NCBI RefSeq assembly: GCF_003367235.1
Contig: NZ_QRGP01000002.1
Coordinates: 248,001-312,000, forward strand
Origin: Sphingorhabdus pulchriflava
GTDB lineage: Bacteria > Pseudomonadota > Alphaproteobacteria > Sphingomonadales > Sphingomonadaceae
DNA length: 64,000 nt
Reading direction: 5' to 3'
Made by a program: the position numbers and the translations under genes. The notes beneath the pieces were generated by a model. It searched no databases. It was not told where the DNA came from and saw only the letters and a program-made list of their open reading frames with translations. How positions within the stretch are numbered: the first letter of the stretch is position 1; each line of letters begins with the position of its first letter. Positions 18,821 through 27,170 of the stretch are shown piece by piece.

Positions 18821-18847
18821 TTAACGGCGGGAAGCGGGGAAGATTGA
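18821..18847 (-). promoter_or_regulatory. Possible sigma-28 (FliA) promoter for motAB
   Basis: On the minus strand the sequence reads TCAA, 15 bases, GCCGTTAA, about 38 bases before the motA ATG. The -10 part equals that of the other candidate sites in the window; the -35 has C in place of A. It lies in the 69-base flgL-motA gap, so motAB may be expressed both from here and by readthrough from flg genes. Confidence 0.5.
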
Positions 18848-18852
18848 GCGGG

Positions 18853-19683
18853 TCAGCCCAAAATATCGAACAATGTCCGCCGGTTGATGCGTGCGAAGGC
18901 TGCCTGTGCCGCCTCCAGTGTAATCGTTTGCGCGTTGAGTTTGGCGATGGCGCTCGTCAGGTCGGTGTCTTCAAGCGCAGAACGCTCGGCTTTGTTGGCA
19001 ATCTTGCGCTCGGCTTGCAGCTCGGTCAGCCGTTCGAGCCGGGTGGCATTGATACCAATCTGCGCCTGGGCCGTCGCGATCTGGTCGATGGCTCCGTCCA
19101 GTGCAGTCATCGAGCTACCGATGCTTGCTGCATTACCGCTGGAAATGGCCGAAGCCGCATCGCGGACATGCTGTGCTGCCGATTGTCCACCGCTGTCAAA
19201 CAGGGCGGCCCGTGACGGCACCGGGGCGAAAAGGGCGTCGCTGTCAAACCGTATCATGCGCGGAGCGCCAGTGGCGAACAACGGCTCGCCAAGGGTTGAG
19301 CTAGTCGACGCCAGACCGTCGAGTTCGTAGGCCAGCGCGGAAAGTTCGGTGGCAATCGCGTTGCGGTCTGCAGGGGCAAGCGTCTGGTTGGCCCCCGCGA
19401 CGGTCAGTTCGCGCGCGCGGACGAGCAGGTCTGTGGCCGACTGGAGGACGCTATCGGCTTGCGCCGTCAAGGTTACGCCCAAATCCACATTCGCTTTCCA
19501 TGCAACGCCATTCGCCTGGACCGTTTGAAGCGTCGATACGCGGTTGGCAGCGACGGGATCATCCGATGCGCGCTGAAGGCGTTTGCCAGTAGATACCTGG
19601 ATCTGCGTTTGCGCAATATCCTGTGCCAGCCACGACTGGCGGGCGATTTCGCGGGTCATGCGGTTACCGGTGGCGTTGATCAT
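18853..19683 (-). CDS. flgL: Flagellar hook-filament junction protein FlgL
   Basis: 276 residues. The N-terminal flagellin-like helix (MINATGNRMTREIARQSWLAQ, ISTGKRLQRASDDPVAANRV-like) and C-terminal helix (LTSAIAKLNAQTITLEAAQAAFARI) mark FlgL/HAP3, which joins the hook cap region to the filament. It follows flgK by 12 bases and is last in the flgB-to-flgL run. The chain is slightly short for the family, in keeping with the small hook and filament proteins of this locus. Confidence 0.92.
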   Translation of the reverse strand: MINATGNRMTREIARQSWLAQDIAQTQIQVSTGKRLQRASDDPVAANRVSTLQTVQANGVAWKANVDLGVTLTAQADSVLQSATDLLVRARELTVAGANQTLAPADRNAIATELSALAYELDGLASTSSTLGEPLFATGAPRMIRFDSDALFAPVPSRAALFDSGGQSAAQHVRDAASAISSGNAASIGSSMTALDGAIDQIATAQAQIGINATRLERLTELQAERKIANKAERSALEDTDLTSAIAKLNAQTITLEAAQAAFARINRRTLFDILG

Positions 19684-19695
19684 GGCTCTGGTCCG

Positions 19696-21024
19696 TCAGA
19701 ATATGTTGAGAATGGATTGCATCGTCTCGCGCGCTACCTGCACGGTGCGTGCGGCAGCCTCATAGGCTTGCTGGAAACGGAGGAGTTCGGCGGCTTCGCG
19801 ATCGAGATCAACTTCGCCGACCATATCGCGCGCGGCAAAGGCCCCATCCCGGCGCGATGAAGCAGCGGCATCCTGCGCGCGCGCACTGGCGGCTTGTTGC
19901 GCCTGCAGGGCGACCAAGGCAGCCCAGCCAGCCTCTACTCCCGAAGCCCCGCGAAGATTGGCAAGCTGGAGCGCGTTGCCATTGCTGGAACCGGCATCGG
20001 CCGCAGCAACAGCATCAGATGCCAGCGCGAGGACCGAAAGCGTTGCTGCCGAAGTTCCGGAAAGGAGGGCAGCGCCCGGATTGCCGTTGGCATCTAGGCC
20101 TGCCTGGTGCCAGCCATTGAGTTCGCTCGCCAGCTGCATGGCCAAGGCGTCGAGTTTCGAACGTTGCATAGCGATATGCGCCGCACCTTGGGCCAATCCG
20201 GCAAGACTGCCGTTGGTTGGTGCCAGCGCTCCGCCAGGCGTCACCGCATAAGCCAGTTGGCCGTTGCTCATGACCGAAACCGAAAATGTCGCCACTGTCC
20301 CGTTAGCGACCAACGGAATGCCGCCATCGCTCGTAGTGAGCGTCACCGCTCCGCGCGCATCGAAACTGGTGGTAACCGGTAGTGCCGACGAAATCCGGTC
20401 GAGCAACCGGTCGCGTTCATCGAGCAACGTCGCTTCATTTGTTGAACCCGCACGGGCACGACGAAGGCCGAGATTGACTTTTTCGAGCGCGGCCAGATCG
20501 GTGTTGAGCGCATCGACAGAGCCACTTGCCGATTGCGCGACGCCATTGGCCGCGCTGGATAGCGCGCTGGCTGTGCGACGGAATGCCGCGGCGCTATCGT
20601 CCACTGACTGCAGGAATTGCGCGCGCAATGTGGTATTGGCCGGGTCAGCTGCGAGCTGGTCGGCGGTCGTAAAGATGCGGGTCAGGCTTTGACCAATTCC
20701 ACCGATTCCGTCGTCGAGCGCCCTTTCAGTAGCATCGATTGCGCCCAGCCGCGCACTGCTGCGATCGGCTTCACCCGATGCCGTGCGGGCATCCTCGATC
20801 AGCCATGGGTCGACCGAGCGACGGACGCCTGCTGCCTCGACGCCGCCAGGGCGAATGCTGTTGCGTGAAAGGACAATGTCGCCGGCTGCCGGAGCTTCGC
20901 GCAGTTCGATGGTTCGACGCGCGTAGCCGGGGGTCTGGGCGTTCGCAATATTGTCGCCGACGGTGGCCAAGGCGCGCGAATATGCGCGCAGCCCCGATGC
21001 GCCGATGTTGAGGAGGTCGCTCAT
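19696..21024 (-). CDS. flgK: Flagellar hook-associated protein FlgK
   Basis: 442 residues. N-terminal rod/hook motif (SDLLNIGASGLRAYSRALATVGDNIANAQTPGYARR) and C-terminal motif (LDREAAELLRFQQAYEAAARTVQVARETMQSIL) are those of FlgK/HAP1, which links hook to FlgL. The middle is alanine-rich and helical. The start overlaps the flgJ stop by four bases (ATGA), so the two are coupled. The protein is exported by the flagellar type III apparatus and has no signal peptide. Confidence 0.95.
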   Translation of the reverse strand: MSDLLNIGASGLRAYSRALATVGDNIANAQTPGYARRTIELREAPAAGDIVLSRNSIRPGGVEAAGVRRSVDPWLIEDARTASGEADRSSARLGAIDATERALDDGIGGIGQSLTRIFTTADQLAADPANTTLRAQFLQSVDDSAAAFRRTASALSSAANGVAQSASGSVDALNTDLAALEKVNLGLRRARAGSTNEATLLDERDRLLDRISSALPVTTSFDARGAVTLTTSDGGIPLVANGTVATFSVSVMSNGQLAYAVTPGGALAPTNGSLAGLAQGAAHIAMQRSKLDALAMQLASELNGWHQAGLDANGNPGAALLSGTSAATLSVLALASDAVAAADAGSSNGNALQLANLRGASGVEAGWAALVALQAQQAASARAQDAAASSRRDGAFAARDMVGEVDLDREAAELLRFQQAYEAAARTVQVARETMQSILNIF

Positions 21025-21293
21025 TTGGCCTCACCTTGTAACTGCCGCTCAATCATCGCGGCGATGCCGATAGCCCCGCGTTGTGCGAGGGCGTCCGCCG
21101 TCCGGGCATCGGCGAGTTCGCGATAGGTCGAATTTGCCGATGAACCATAAATGTCATCGGCCAATGCACCTTTGCGCATTTCACCGATCAGCTGGCGGAG
21201 CATGACAGCTTCAAACGCAATAGCGGCTTTACGCAACTCCGGATTGACCGGAGCTGCGCTGGGGGGATGGCTCGATGAAACAGGCTGAATCAT
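21021..21293 (-). CDS. flgJ: FlgJ rod-binding domain protein (no muramidase domain)
   Basis: 90 residues. It matches only the N-terminal rod-binding domain of FlgJ (KAAIAFEAVMLRQLIGEMRKG, then YRELADARTADALAQRG). The C-terminal peptidoglycan hydrolase domain found in enteric FlgJ is absent. A separate lytic transglycosylase at 27921-28709, in the flagellar locus and under a sigma-54 promoter, probably supplies it. Start and stop both overlap neighbours (flgI and flgK) by four bases. Confidence 0.9.
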   Translation of the reverse strand: MIQPVSSSHPPSAAPVNPELRKAAIAFEAVMLRQLIGEMRKGALADDIYGSSANSTYRELADARTADALAQRGAIGIAAMIERQLQGEAK

Positions 21294-22387
21294 ATGATTA
21301 CCAATTCTGCTGTCAGCGCGCCCGCCTGGTCGAGCGCTTCAAGAATAGCGACCAGATCGCCCGGCGGCACGCCGATGCGGTTGATCGCGGCCACAATTTC
21401 GGAGAGGTTTGCGCCGCCTTTGATCAGGAAGGCGGGATTGGCGGTCTCCTCAACCTTGATGTCGCTCGCTTGCTCGACGGCGGTTTCGCCGCGGCTGAAC
21501 GGAGCGGGTTGAACAATGGTCGGGGCTTCATCCACTTTCAGTGTCAGTTTCCCATGGGTCACTGCTGCGGCACCCACGCGAACCGCGCCGTTGATGACGA
21601 CGGTGCCGGTGCGGGCGTTTACGATTACGCGCGCGCGGGGTTGCGCGGCATCGATGTTAAGGCCTTCGATCAAAGCAATCATCCGGGTGCGGGCGTTGCC
21701 GCCCTGTGCCGCGCGAATCTGAACCGTGGCCCCGTCCAGCACCGTGGCCGTTCCGGAACCAAAGGTCTTGTCGATGGCATCTGCAATCCGGCCGGCATTG
21801 GTTGCATCAAACTGGTGCAGGTTGAACAGCAGATGCTCACCCGCGGTAAAGCCGGTGTCGATCGAACGCTCAACTGTCGCTCCACCCTCAATGCGTCCGG
21901 CTGAGGGAATGTTGATCGATAGTTTTGAGCCATCTGCGGCGTCAACACCGAGGCCGCCGACGACCAGATTGCCCTGCGCCATCGCGTAGATACGGCCGTC
22001 GGCCCCATAAAGCGGCGCCATCACCAGCGTGCCGCCGCGTAAGGATTTCGCTTTGCCCATGGCGGAAACGGTGATGTCGAGCCGCTGGCCCGGCTTGGCA
22101 AATGGCGGCAGTTCGGCCGTTACCAAAACAGCGGCGGCGTTTTTCAGGCTGGGGTTCACCCCCGTCGGGATCGTCAGGCCAAAGCGCGAGACAGCACCCT
22201 GCACGCCCTGCGTTGCGTAGATCAGGCTATCGTCGCCGGTGCCCGCAAGGCCGACGACAATGCCATAGCCCGTCAGCTGGTTCGCGCGCAGCCCCTGGAA
22301 TTGGCCGAGGTCTTTCACCCGCTCAGCATTCACCGGCGCGGAAAATAGTGCGGCCATGGCGGCGAACAGGCAAAACAGTCGCTCCAT
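21290..22387 (-). CDS. flgI: Flagellar P-ring protein FlgI
   Basis: 365 residues. Sec signal peptide (MERLFCLFAAMAALFSAPVNA) and P-ring core (VKDLGQFQGLRANQLTGYGIVVGLAGTGD) are clear. FlgI polymerises around the rod in the peptidoglycan layer. The frame extends to a TTG at 22426, but ATG 22387 gives the signal peptide and a TGATG junction with flgH. It ends in a four-base overlap with flgJ. Confidence 0.96.
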   Translation of the reverse strand: MERLFCLFAAMAALFSAPVNAERVKDLGQFQGLRANQLTGYGIVVGLAGTGDDSLIYATQGVQGAVSRFGLTIPTGVNPSLKNAAAVLVTAELPPFAKPGQRLDITVSAMGKAKSLRGGTLVMAPLYGADGRIYAMAQGNLVVGGLGVDAADGSKLSINIPSAGRIEGGATVERSIDTGFTAGEHLLFNLHQFDATNAGRIADAIDKTFGSGTATVLDGATVQIRAAQGGNARTRMIALIEGLNIDAAQPRARVIVNARTGTVVINGAVRVGAAAVTHGKLTLKVDEAPTIVQPAPFSRGETAVEQASDIKVEETANPAFLIKGGANLSEIVAAINRIGVPPGDLVAILEALDQAGALTAELVII

Positions 22388-23049
22388 CAGAACGGACTTA
22401 TCTTGGAGAAGAAGCGCTGCAGCCAACCTTGCTTACTAGCGCGGGCGATCTCGCCCTTGCCGGTGTAGCGGATTTGCGCATCGGCGACCCGGCTCGAAAG
22501 AATTCGGTTATCTGCGGAGATATCGGCAGAGCGAATGAGTCCTGAAAACTGCACGCGATCATCGCCGCGATTGAGCGTCAGCGTCTTCTCGCCCCGAACG
22601 AGCATGGTTCCGTTGGGATAGACGGCGGTGATCGTCACACTGATCTCTCCGTTCAAAGCGCTGGTCTGGGCTGCTTCACCCTTTCCTTTGAACGACTGAT
22701 CGCCGCCCATATTTATATCGGTGGGAGAAAAGAGGCCGAGTGGACCGGTGACAGGTGGGGTTAGCCCGACCGAGCCATTGCGCCCTGTACTGGCGCTGTT
22801 GCCCTTATTTGCCGAGATACGCTCGATAAGCTGGATGGTCACAATATCGCCAATCGCACCGGCCCTATTTCCAGACGTCAGCGGCGTATAGCCATCACCT
22901 TGGAAGATTGCGCCGTTGGACACAGGGTCCGGCCGAGGTGCCGGAGCCGTTGCCGCAAAAGCATCTACGGGGACCTTGTCCTTGGCGACCGCCGGGGAGC
23001 ACATGGCCAGCGCGATAATGGCAGCCAGCTTAGAGATTCTGCGAAGCAT
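22387..23049 (-). CDS. flgH: Flagellar L-ring protein FlgH
   Basis: 220 residues. FlgH forms the outer-membrane ring. Motifs IFQGDGYTPLTSGNRAGAIGDIVTIQL and the C-terminal GEKTLTLNRGDDRVQFSGLIRSADIS are diagnostic. The N-terminus has a hydrophobic segment ending LAMC (Cys17), which would be the lipidated cysteine, although Met at the -1 position is not the usual lipobox residue. The start lies 20 bases inside flgG. Confidence 0.95.
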   Translation of the reverse strand: MLRRISKLAAIIALAMCSPAVAKDKVPVDAFAATAPAPRPDPVSNGAIFQGDGYTPLTSGNRAGAIGDIVTIQLIERISANKGNSASTGRNGSVGLTPPVTGPLGLFSPTDINMGGDQSFKGKGEAAQTSALNGEISVTITAVYPNGTMLVRGEKTLTLNRGDDRVQFSGLIRSADISADNRILSSRVADAQIRYTGKGEIARASKQGWLQRFFSKISPF

Positions 23050-23818
23050 TGCGCATCATTTCGTCTGCCGCCTGGATCATCTTCGAATTGACCTCATAGG
23101 CGCGCTGGGTTTCGATCATGTCGACCAGTTCCTCGACAACATTCACGTTTGAGCTTTCGAGCGCGCCGCTGCGCAGCGTGCCGCGGCCTTCAATACCAGC
23201 GGCGCCAACCTGCGGCGCACCCGAAGCGGCAGTTTCGACCAGCAGATTGTTACCGATGGCCTGCAACCCCGAAGGATTGACGAAGCGCGCGGTTTCGATC
23301 TGGCCCAGCGCCACTGCCTCGGCCTGCCCCGGAACAGCGGCGGAAACGGTACCGTCGGCGGCGATGGCTATCGCGCTCGCGCCATCGGGTATCTGGATTT
23401 GCGGCTGGATGGGCATGCCGTCCGGTGTAACAATTGTGCCTTCCGCCGACAGGCTGAAATTGCCGGCTCTGGTATAGCCAATGCGGCCATCGGGCATTTC
23501 GACCTGAAAAAATCCAGCGCCCTCGATGGCGACGTCGAGGCCATTGCCTGTGGTCGATACGGTTCCCGGCAGGTCTATTCGTGCCGTGCCGGTCATCTGT
23601 ACTCCGGTGCCAAGGTTGAAACCGACCGCATAGAGATTCTGCGACGAGGAGGGCGCGCCCGGAGTCAGCATCGCCTGATAGGCCAGCGTCTCGAAATTCG
23701 CCCGGTCACGTTTGAACCCCGTGGTGTTCACGTTGGCGAGGTTATTCGCGATCACCTGCATGCGGAAATTCTGCGCGTCGAGCCCCGTACGGGCGACATG
23801 TAGAGCGCCGATACCCAT
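23030..23818 (-). CDS. flgG: Flagellar distal rod protein FlgG
   Basis: 262 residues. N-terminal motif ALHVARTGLDAQNFRMQVIANNLANVNTTGFKRDRANF and C-terminal SSNVNVVEELVDMIETQRAYEVNSKMIQAADEM are standard FlgG features. The length is the usual one, unlike the shortened FlgE. It builds the distal rod through the P and L rings. Confidence 0.97.
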   Translation of the reverse strand: MGIGALHVARTGLDAQNFRMQVIANNLANVNTTGFKRDRANFETLAYQAMLTPGAPSSSQNLYAVGFNLGTGVQMTGTARIDLPGTVSTTGNGLDVAIEGAGFFQVEMPDGRIGYTRAGNFSLSAEGTIVTPDGMPIQPQIQIPDGASAIAIAADGTVSAAVPGQAEAVALGQIETARFVNPSGLQAIGNNLLVETAASGAPQVGAAGIEGRGTLRSGALESSNVNVVEELVDMIETQRAYEVNSKMIQAADEMMRNASQNL

Positions 23819-23829
23819 AAACTATCTCC

Positions 23830-24573
23830 TTATTGCGGAAGCTGCATCAGCTCTGCGGTCGCGGCGTCGAGGTCGCGGGCATCGCCGATCATCTTGAGTT
23901 GCACGTCCCAACTGCGGCTCGCCTCGATCATTTCGGTGAGCGCCAGCGTGGCGTTGACATTGGAGCCTTCGAGCGCGCCGCTTTTGACGCGAGCCTCGAG
24001 GTCTTCAGGCAGTATGCCGCCATCGGGAACGCGGAACAGGCCGTCGAGGCCCTTCAACACGGGTGAGCCAACCGGGCTGGCCAATTTCAGTTTGGCAACC
24101 TCCTGTGGCAATTGTGGATCGCCGCCTTGCGGCACAATCCACACCCGGCCTTCGCGATCAATGCGCAAGCTGTCGGCAGGCGGTAATATCACTGGGCCTT
24201 GCGTGCCGAGCACCGGATGTCCATCGCCTGTGGTCAACAGCCCGCTTTCGGCAAGTTGGAGATCACCGCGCTTGGTATAGGCTTCCTCACCATTAGGGGT
24301 CTGTACGCCGAGCAGCGCATTGCCTTCGATGGCAATATCGAGATCGCGTCCAGTGGAAATCACTGTCCCGGCGCGCATATCGGCGCCGATCACTTCTTCG
24401 CTGGTGACCGCCCGGCCATCGACTTGCGGCCCGCGCAGCCATAGCGCCTGCGCCTCCGCCAATTCGGCACGAAAGCCGGGCGTCGAGACATTGGCGAGGT
24501 TGTTCGCCGTCGCTGTCTGCCGCGCCTGTGCGCCTCGAAGGGCTGTAAGGCTTGTGTAGATCAGGCGGTCCAT
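23830..24573 (-). CDS. flgF: Flagellar proximal rod protein FlgF
   Basis: 247 residues. Rod-family N-terminus (YTSLTALRGAQARQTATANNLANVSTPGFRAELAEA) and C-terminus (GSNVNATLALTEMIEASRSWDVQLKMI) with the central domain of FlgF. It sits between flgE and flgG, as in most flg operons. Eleven bases separate it from flgG. Confidence 0.95.
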   Translation of the reverse strand: MDRLIYTSLTALRGAQARQTATANNLANVSTPGFRAELAEAQALWLRGPQVDGRAVTSEEVIGADMRAGTVISTGRDLDIAIEGNALLGVQTPNGEEAYTKRGDLQLAESGLLTTGDGHPVLGTQGPVILPPADSLRIDREGRVWIVPQGGDPQLPQEVAKLKLASPVGSPVLKGLDGLFRVPDGGILPEDLEARVKSGALEGSNVNATLALTEMIEASRSWDVQLKMIGDARDLDAATAELMQLPQ

Positions 24574-24583
24574 CGGTCAGCCC

Positions 24584-25411
24584 TTATCGGATGCTGACAA
24601 TCGCCTGCGTCATGTTCGACGCGGTTTCGATCGCCTTGGCATTGGCCTGGAAATTGCGTTGCGCGGAAATCAGCGCGACCAGTTCTTCGGTCACATCGAC
24701 ATTGGCCCGTTCCAGCGCGCCCGAGCGGATGGTACCGAGAGGGCCGTTGGTGGCGGCGTCGATTGCGGGCGGGCCGCTGTCGCCGGTCGATTGCCAATGT
24801 GCGTCGCCTACCGGCCGCAGGCCTTCCTGTGCGGTGAAGCTTGCCATCGCGACCTTGCCGAGCACTTCGTCAGAGCCGTCGGCATAAGTCGCCGTTACCA
24901 GCCCGTCGATCCCGATCGAGACATTGGCTAGTGCAACCGTTGGACTACCCGGAGCATTGGCGGGCAGAACGAAATCAAATGCGTCCGCCAATGTGTTGCC
25001 GGTGACATTGCCGCTCGCGTCAACAGGCAGCAGCTGAAGCGTCGAGCCGATGGTATCGACCACCTGCCGGTTGGCATTCACCTGAAAGGCGCCATTGCGG
25101 GTATAGGTCACAGTGGCCCTTGGGGGATCGCCGCGACTGACGAAAAAGCCTTCCCCCGCAATGGCAAGGTCGAGCGTCTTGTCGGTTCCTTCGAGTGTAC
25201 CCTGGGTAAACTGCTGGACAACCGCGTTCAATCGCGTCCCTTGCCCGGCAACCATCTTCGTGGTTTGCGTAGGTGCACTGGCGAACAGGTCGCCAAATTG
25301 TGCGCGGCTTTTCTTGAAACCAGTTGAGCCGACATTGGCGAGGTTATTGGATATCACCGACAAGTCGGTTTGTGCGCCTTTCAGGCCGGATAGTGACGTA
25401 TAAAAGGACAT
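24584..25411 (-). CDS. flgE: Short flagellar hook protein FlgE
   Basis: 275 residues, far shorter than the roughly 400 of enteric FlgE. The N-terminal hook motif (SFYTSLSGLKGAQTDLSVISNNLANVGSTGFKKSRAQFGDLFA) and the C-terminal motif (ERANVDVTEELVALISAQRNFQANAKAIETA) are complete, so the missing part is in the outer, surface-exposed middle domains (D1-D2 region). Its place between flgD and flgF and the FlgE-specific GDLFASA segment support hook protein rather than another rod protein. The missing exterior would make a smoother or thinner hook. Confidence 0.88.
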   Translation of the reverse strand: MSFYTSLSGLKGAQTDLSVISNNLANVGSTGFKKSRAQFGDLFASAPTQTTKMVAGQGTRLNAVVQQFTQGTLEGTDKTLDLAIAGEGFFVSRGDPPRATVTYTRNGAFQVNANRQVVDTIGSTLQLLPVDASGNVTGNTLADAFDFVLPANAPGSPTVALANVSIGIDGLVTATYADGSDEVLGKVAMASFTAQEGLRPVGDAHWQSTGDSGPPAIDAATNGPLGTIRSGALERANVDVTEELVALISAQRNFQANAKAIETASNMTQAIVSIR

Positions 25412-25425
25412 CTATTTTCTCCCTG

Positions 25426-25722
25426 TCAGGATGCGGGCAGCGTCTCTGCGCGAATGTCGGTGAGCAATTGGGTCTGCACCTTGATCTGATCGGCGATTGA
25501 TTTGAGCGAAGTGCTCATCTCGGAAATTCCAGCAACGCTTGAAAATTGCGCCATTTGCGCGACCATTGCCTGGTTATCGACGGGATCAAACGGGTCCTGG
25601 TGTTTGAGTTGGGTTGTCATCAGTTGCAGGAAATCACTCTGCCCAAGTTTCTTTTCGGCAGTGCCCTTGGGCATTACCGGCATGTTGCGGGCATTGGTTG
25701 GCTGGATTGCGGTCATCGTCAT
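25426..25722 (-). CDS. flgD: Short flagellar hook-capping protein FlgD
   Basis: 98 residues. It holds the conserved FlgD N-terminal part (LGQSDFLQLMTTQLKHQDPFDPVDNQAMVAQMAQFSSV) that guides hook assembly. The C-terminal Tudor-like and FlgD Ig-like domains found in most FlgD proteins of about 220 residues are missing, and no frameshifted remnant is seen before flgE. It overlaps the flgC stop by four bases. The shortening matches the short hook subunit. Confidence 0.9.
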   Translation of the reverse strand: MTMTAIQPTNARNMPVMPKGTAEKKLGQSDFLQLMTTQLKHQDPFDPVDNQAMVAQMAQFSSVAGISEMSTSLKSIADQIKVQTQLLTDIRAETLPAS

Positions 25723-26129
25723 TGTCCCAGTCTGAGGGTTTCGGAAATCAGGCCCTTTGCGGTCGAAAGCACCTGCACATTGTTTTGATACTGGCGCGCG
25801 GTCTCGACCATCTCGACGAGCTCGGTCGCACTATCGACCGCTGCTTCCCAGACATTGCCGTCTTTGTCGGCGAGGGGATGCGAGGGGTCGTGGCGTTTGG
25901 TAGGTGTAGAGTTTGCTTGCGTCACTTGGTCCACGGCAACGGTTGCGGTGCCGGCCTCGCCCATGATCGTACGGAACACAGGCTTCATCGCGCGATAGGC
26001 GCCGGCTTCGCTGCCGGATACCGATCCGGCATTGGCAAGATTTGAGGCGGTGGTGTTCAGCCGTACCAATTGCGCCGCCATGGCGCGGCCACTGATGTCG
26101 AAAAGGGAGAGAGAATTGGCCATGCTCAT
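25719..26129 (-). CDS. flgC: Flagellar proximal rod protein FlgC
   Basis: 136 residues. FlgC motifs (LFDISGRAMAAQLVRLNTTASNLANAGSVSG; C-terminal TELVEMVETARQYQNNVQVLSTAKGLI) are clear, with the usual length. ATG 26129 overlaps the flgB stop by four bases; an in-frame ATG at 26123 is an alternative. Component of the proximal rod with FlgB and FlgF. Confidence 0.95.
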   Translation of the reverse strand: MSMANSLSLFDISGRAMAAQLVRLNTTASNLANAGSVSGSEAGAYRAMKPVFRTIMGEAGTATVAVDQVTQANSTPTKRHDPSHPLADKDGNVWEAAVDSATELVEMVETARQYQNNVQVLSTAKGLISETLRLGQ

Positions 26130-26461
26130 TCGCCTTTCAGTGCACGCGACAATGTGCCGATGCGACCGTTGAGAAAAGCGAGGCTCGATCGATAGGCGAG
26201 GGCGTTCTCTGCGAAAGCGGTCTGCTCGGTCACCATTTCCACGGTGTTGCCATCGAGGGATGGCTGGAGCGGAACGCGATAGGAGATCGCGCTTTCTGCC
26301 GATTGGCCTCGTTCGGCCAGCGCCAGCGCCTTTGAAAAATCAATATCCCGCGCCTTGTAATTGGGCGTTGCGGCATTGGCGATGTTGGAAGCGAGTACAT
26401 CCATACGCAGCGCCCGCACCTGTAGCGTCTTTGCATGTATCCCGAACAAATTGTCAGACAT
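26126..26461 (-). CDS. flgB: Flagellar proximal rod protein FlgB
   Basis: 111 residues. FlgB motif LFGIHAKTLQVRALRMDVLASNIANAATPNYKARDIDFSKAL. It is the first gene of the long minus-strand operon flgBCDEFGHIJKL, whose genes overlap or lie within 15 bases of each other. A sigma-54 promoter lies 51-66 bases upstream. Confidence 0.95.
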   Translation of the reverse strand: MSDNLFGIHAKTLQVRALRMDVLASNIANAATPNYKARDIDFSKALALAERGQSAESAISYRVPLQPSLDGNTVEMVTEQTAFAENALAYRSSLAFLNGRIGTLSRALKGE

Positions 26462-26511
26462 GTGGACTGCTCCTGTCGTTCAATCGCCAAAGCGGCGGAC
26501 CGGCGAGAAGG

Positions 26512-26527
26512 AGCAATACGTGTGCCA
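26512..26527 (-). promoter_or_regulatory. Sigma-54 promoter of the flgB operon
   Basis: On the minus strand the sequence reads TGGCACACGTATTGCT: -24 GG and -12 GC in a 16-base core that matches TGGCACG-N4-TTGCW except for one base. It faces flgB, whose ATG is about 50 bases further on. It is divergent from the flgA promoter at 26660-26675; the 132 bases between would hold activator and bending sites. Confidence 0.9.
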
Positions 26528-26659
26528 GGTGGAATAAATATATATAATACAATGTAGTATGCTTTGCGGGCTTTCCTCGAATGGTCGCCAAAGCGTGAAG
26601 CTGTCTGGATTTTGACAGGGCATGTCGGCGACGGGATAATTCTGACGCACGCCACCGAC

Positions 26660-26675
26660 TGGCACGTCCGTTGCT
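26660..26675 (+). promoter_or_regulatory. Sigma-54 promoter of flgA
   Basis: TGGCACGTCCGTTGCT matches the sigma-54 consensus TGGCACG-N4-TTGCW completely. Transcription should start near 26686, before the ribosome site gaaagga and flgA ATG at 26715. Confidence 0.92.
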
Positions 26676-26714
26676 ATTCAACTTTCGAAAATGCGGCCTT
26701 TGAAAGGATTTAAT

Positions 26715-27170
26715 ATGCTTGTTCATTTTGCCTTGCTGGGCCTGAGCGCGACGCCAGCGACGACCGAAAATCTGGACCAGCTGGAGCAGCGTATTGAAAT
26801 CGAAACAGGTGCAAAACCTGTCGCTATCGACCGTCGGCTTAAGCTTTCCAGCTGTCCGCGCCCGCCGCATTTGAGCAATGAAACCTCTTCATCCCTGCTT
26901 GTTCAGTGCGACGAGGTCGGATGGAAACTGCGTGTGTTGCTACGAAATATGTCGCCGCTGGTGGGTAAACAAACGCTTGCCACGCCTGCAGTCAGAAAGG
27001 GCGAGACCGTGGTGCTGGAGGTTGTGGGTCAAGGCTTTGCGATCCGGCGCGAAGCGATTGTACTGGAGGATGCGCTAGCAGGTGCGTCGGTGCGCATCCG
27101 GCTGCAAAATGGTGGTCCGATTTTGGTCGCCACGGCAACCGACTCCGGCAAGGTCACACTCATCCCCTAA
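26715..27170 (+). CDS. flgA: P-ring assembly chaperone FlgA
   Basis: 151 residues. FlgA helps FlgI assemble in the periplasm. The SAF-like C-terminal domain (NMSPLVGKQTLATPAVRKGETVVLEVVGQGFAIRREAIVLEDALAGASVRIRL) is typical. Start chosen at 26715 after gaaagga; an ATG at 26691 is too close to the expected transcription start. The hydrophobic N-terminus (MLVHFALLGLSATPA) may be a short signal peptide. Chain is short for FlgA, lacking most of the N-terminal domain. Confidence 0.88.
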   Translation: MLVHFALLGLSATPATTENLDQLEQRIEIETGAKPVAIDRRLKLSSCPRPPHLSNETSSSLLVQCDEVGWKLRVLLRNMSPLVGKQTLATPAVRKGETVVLEVVGQGFAIRREAIVLEDALAGASVRIRLQNGGPILVATATDSGKVTLIP

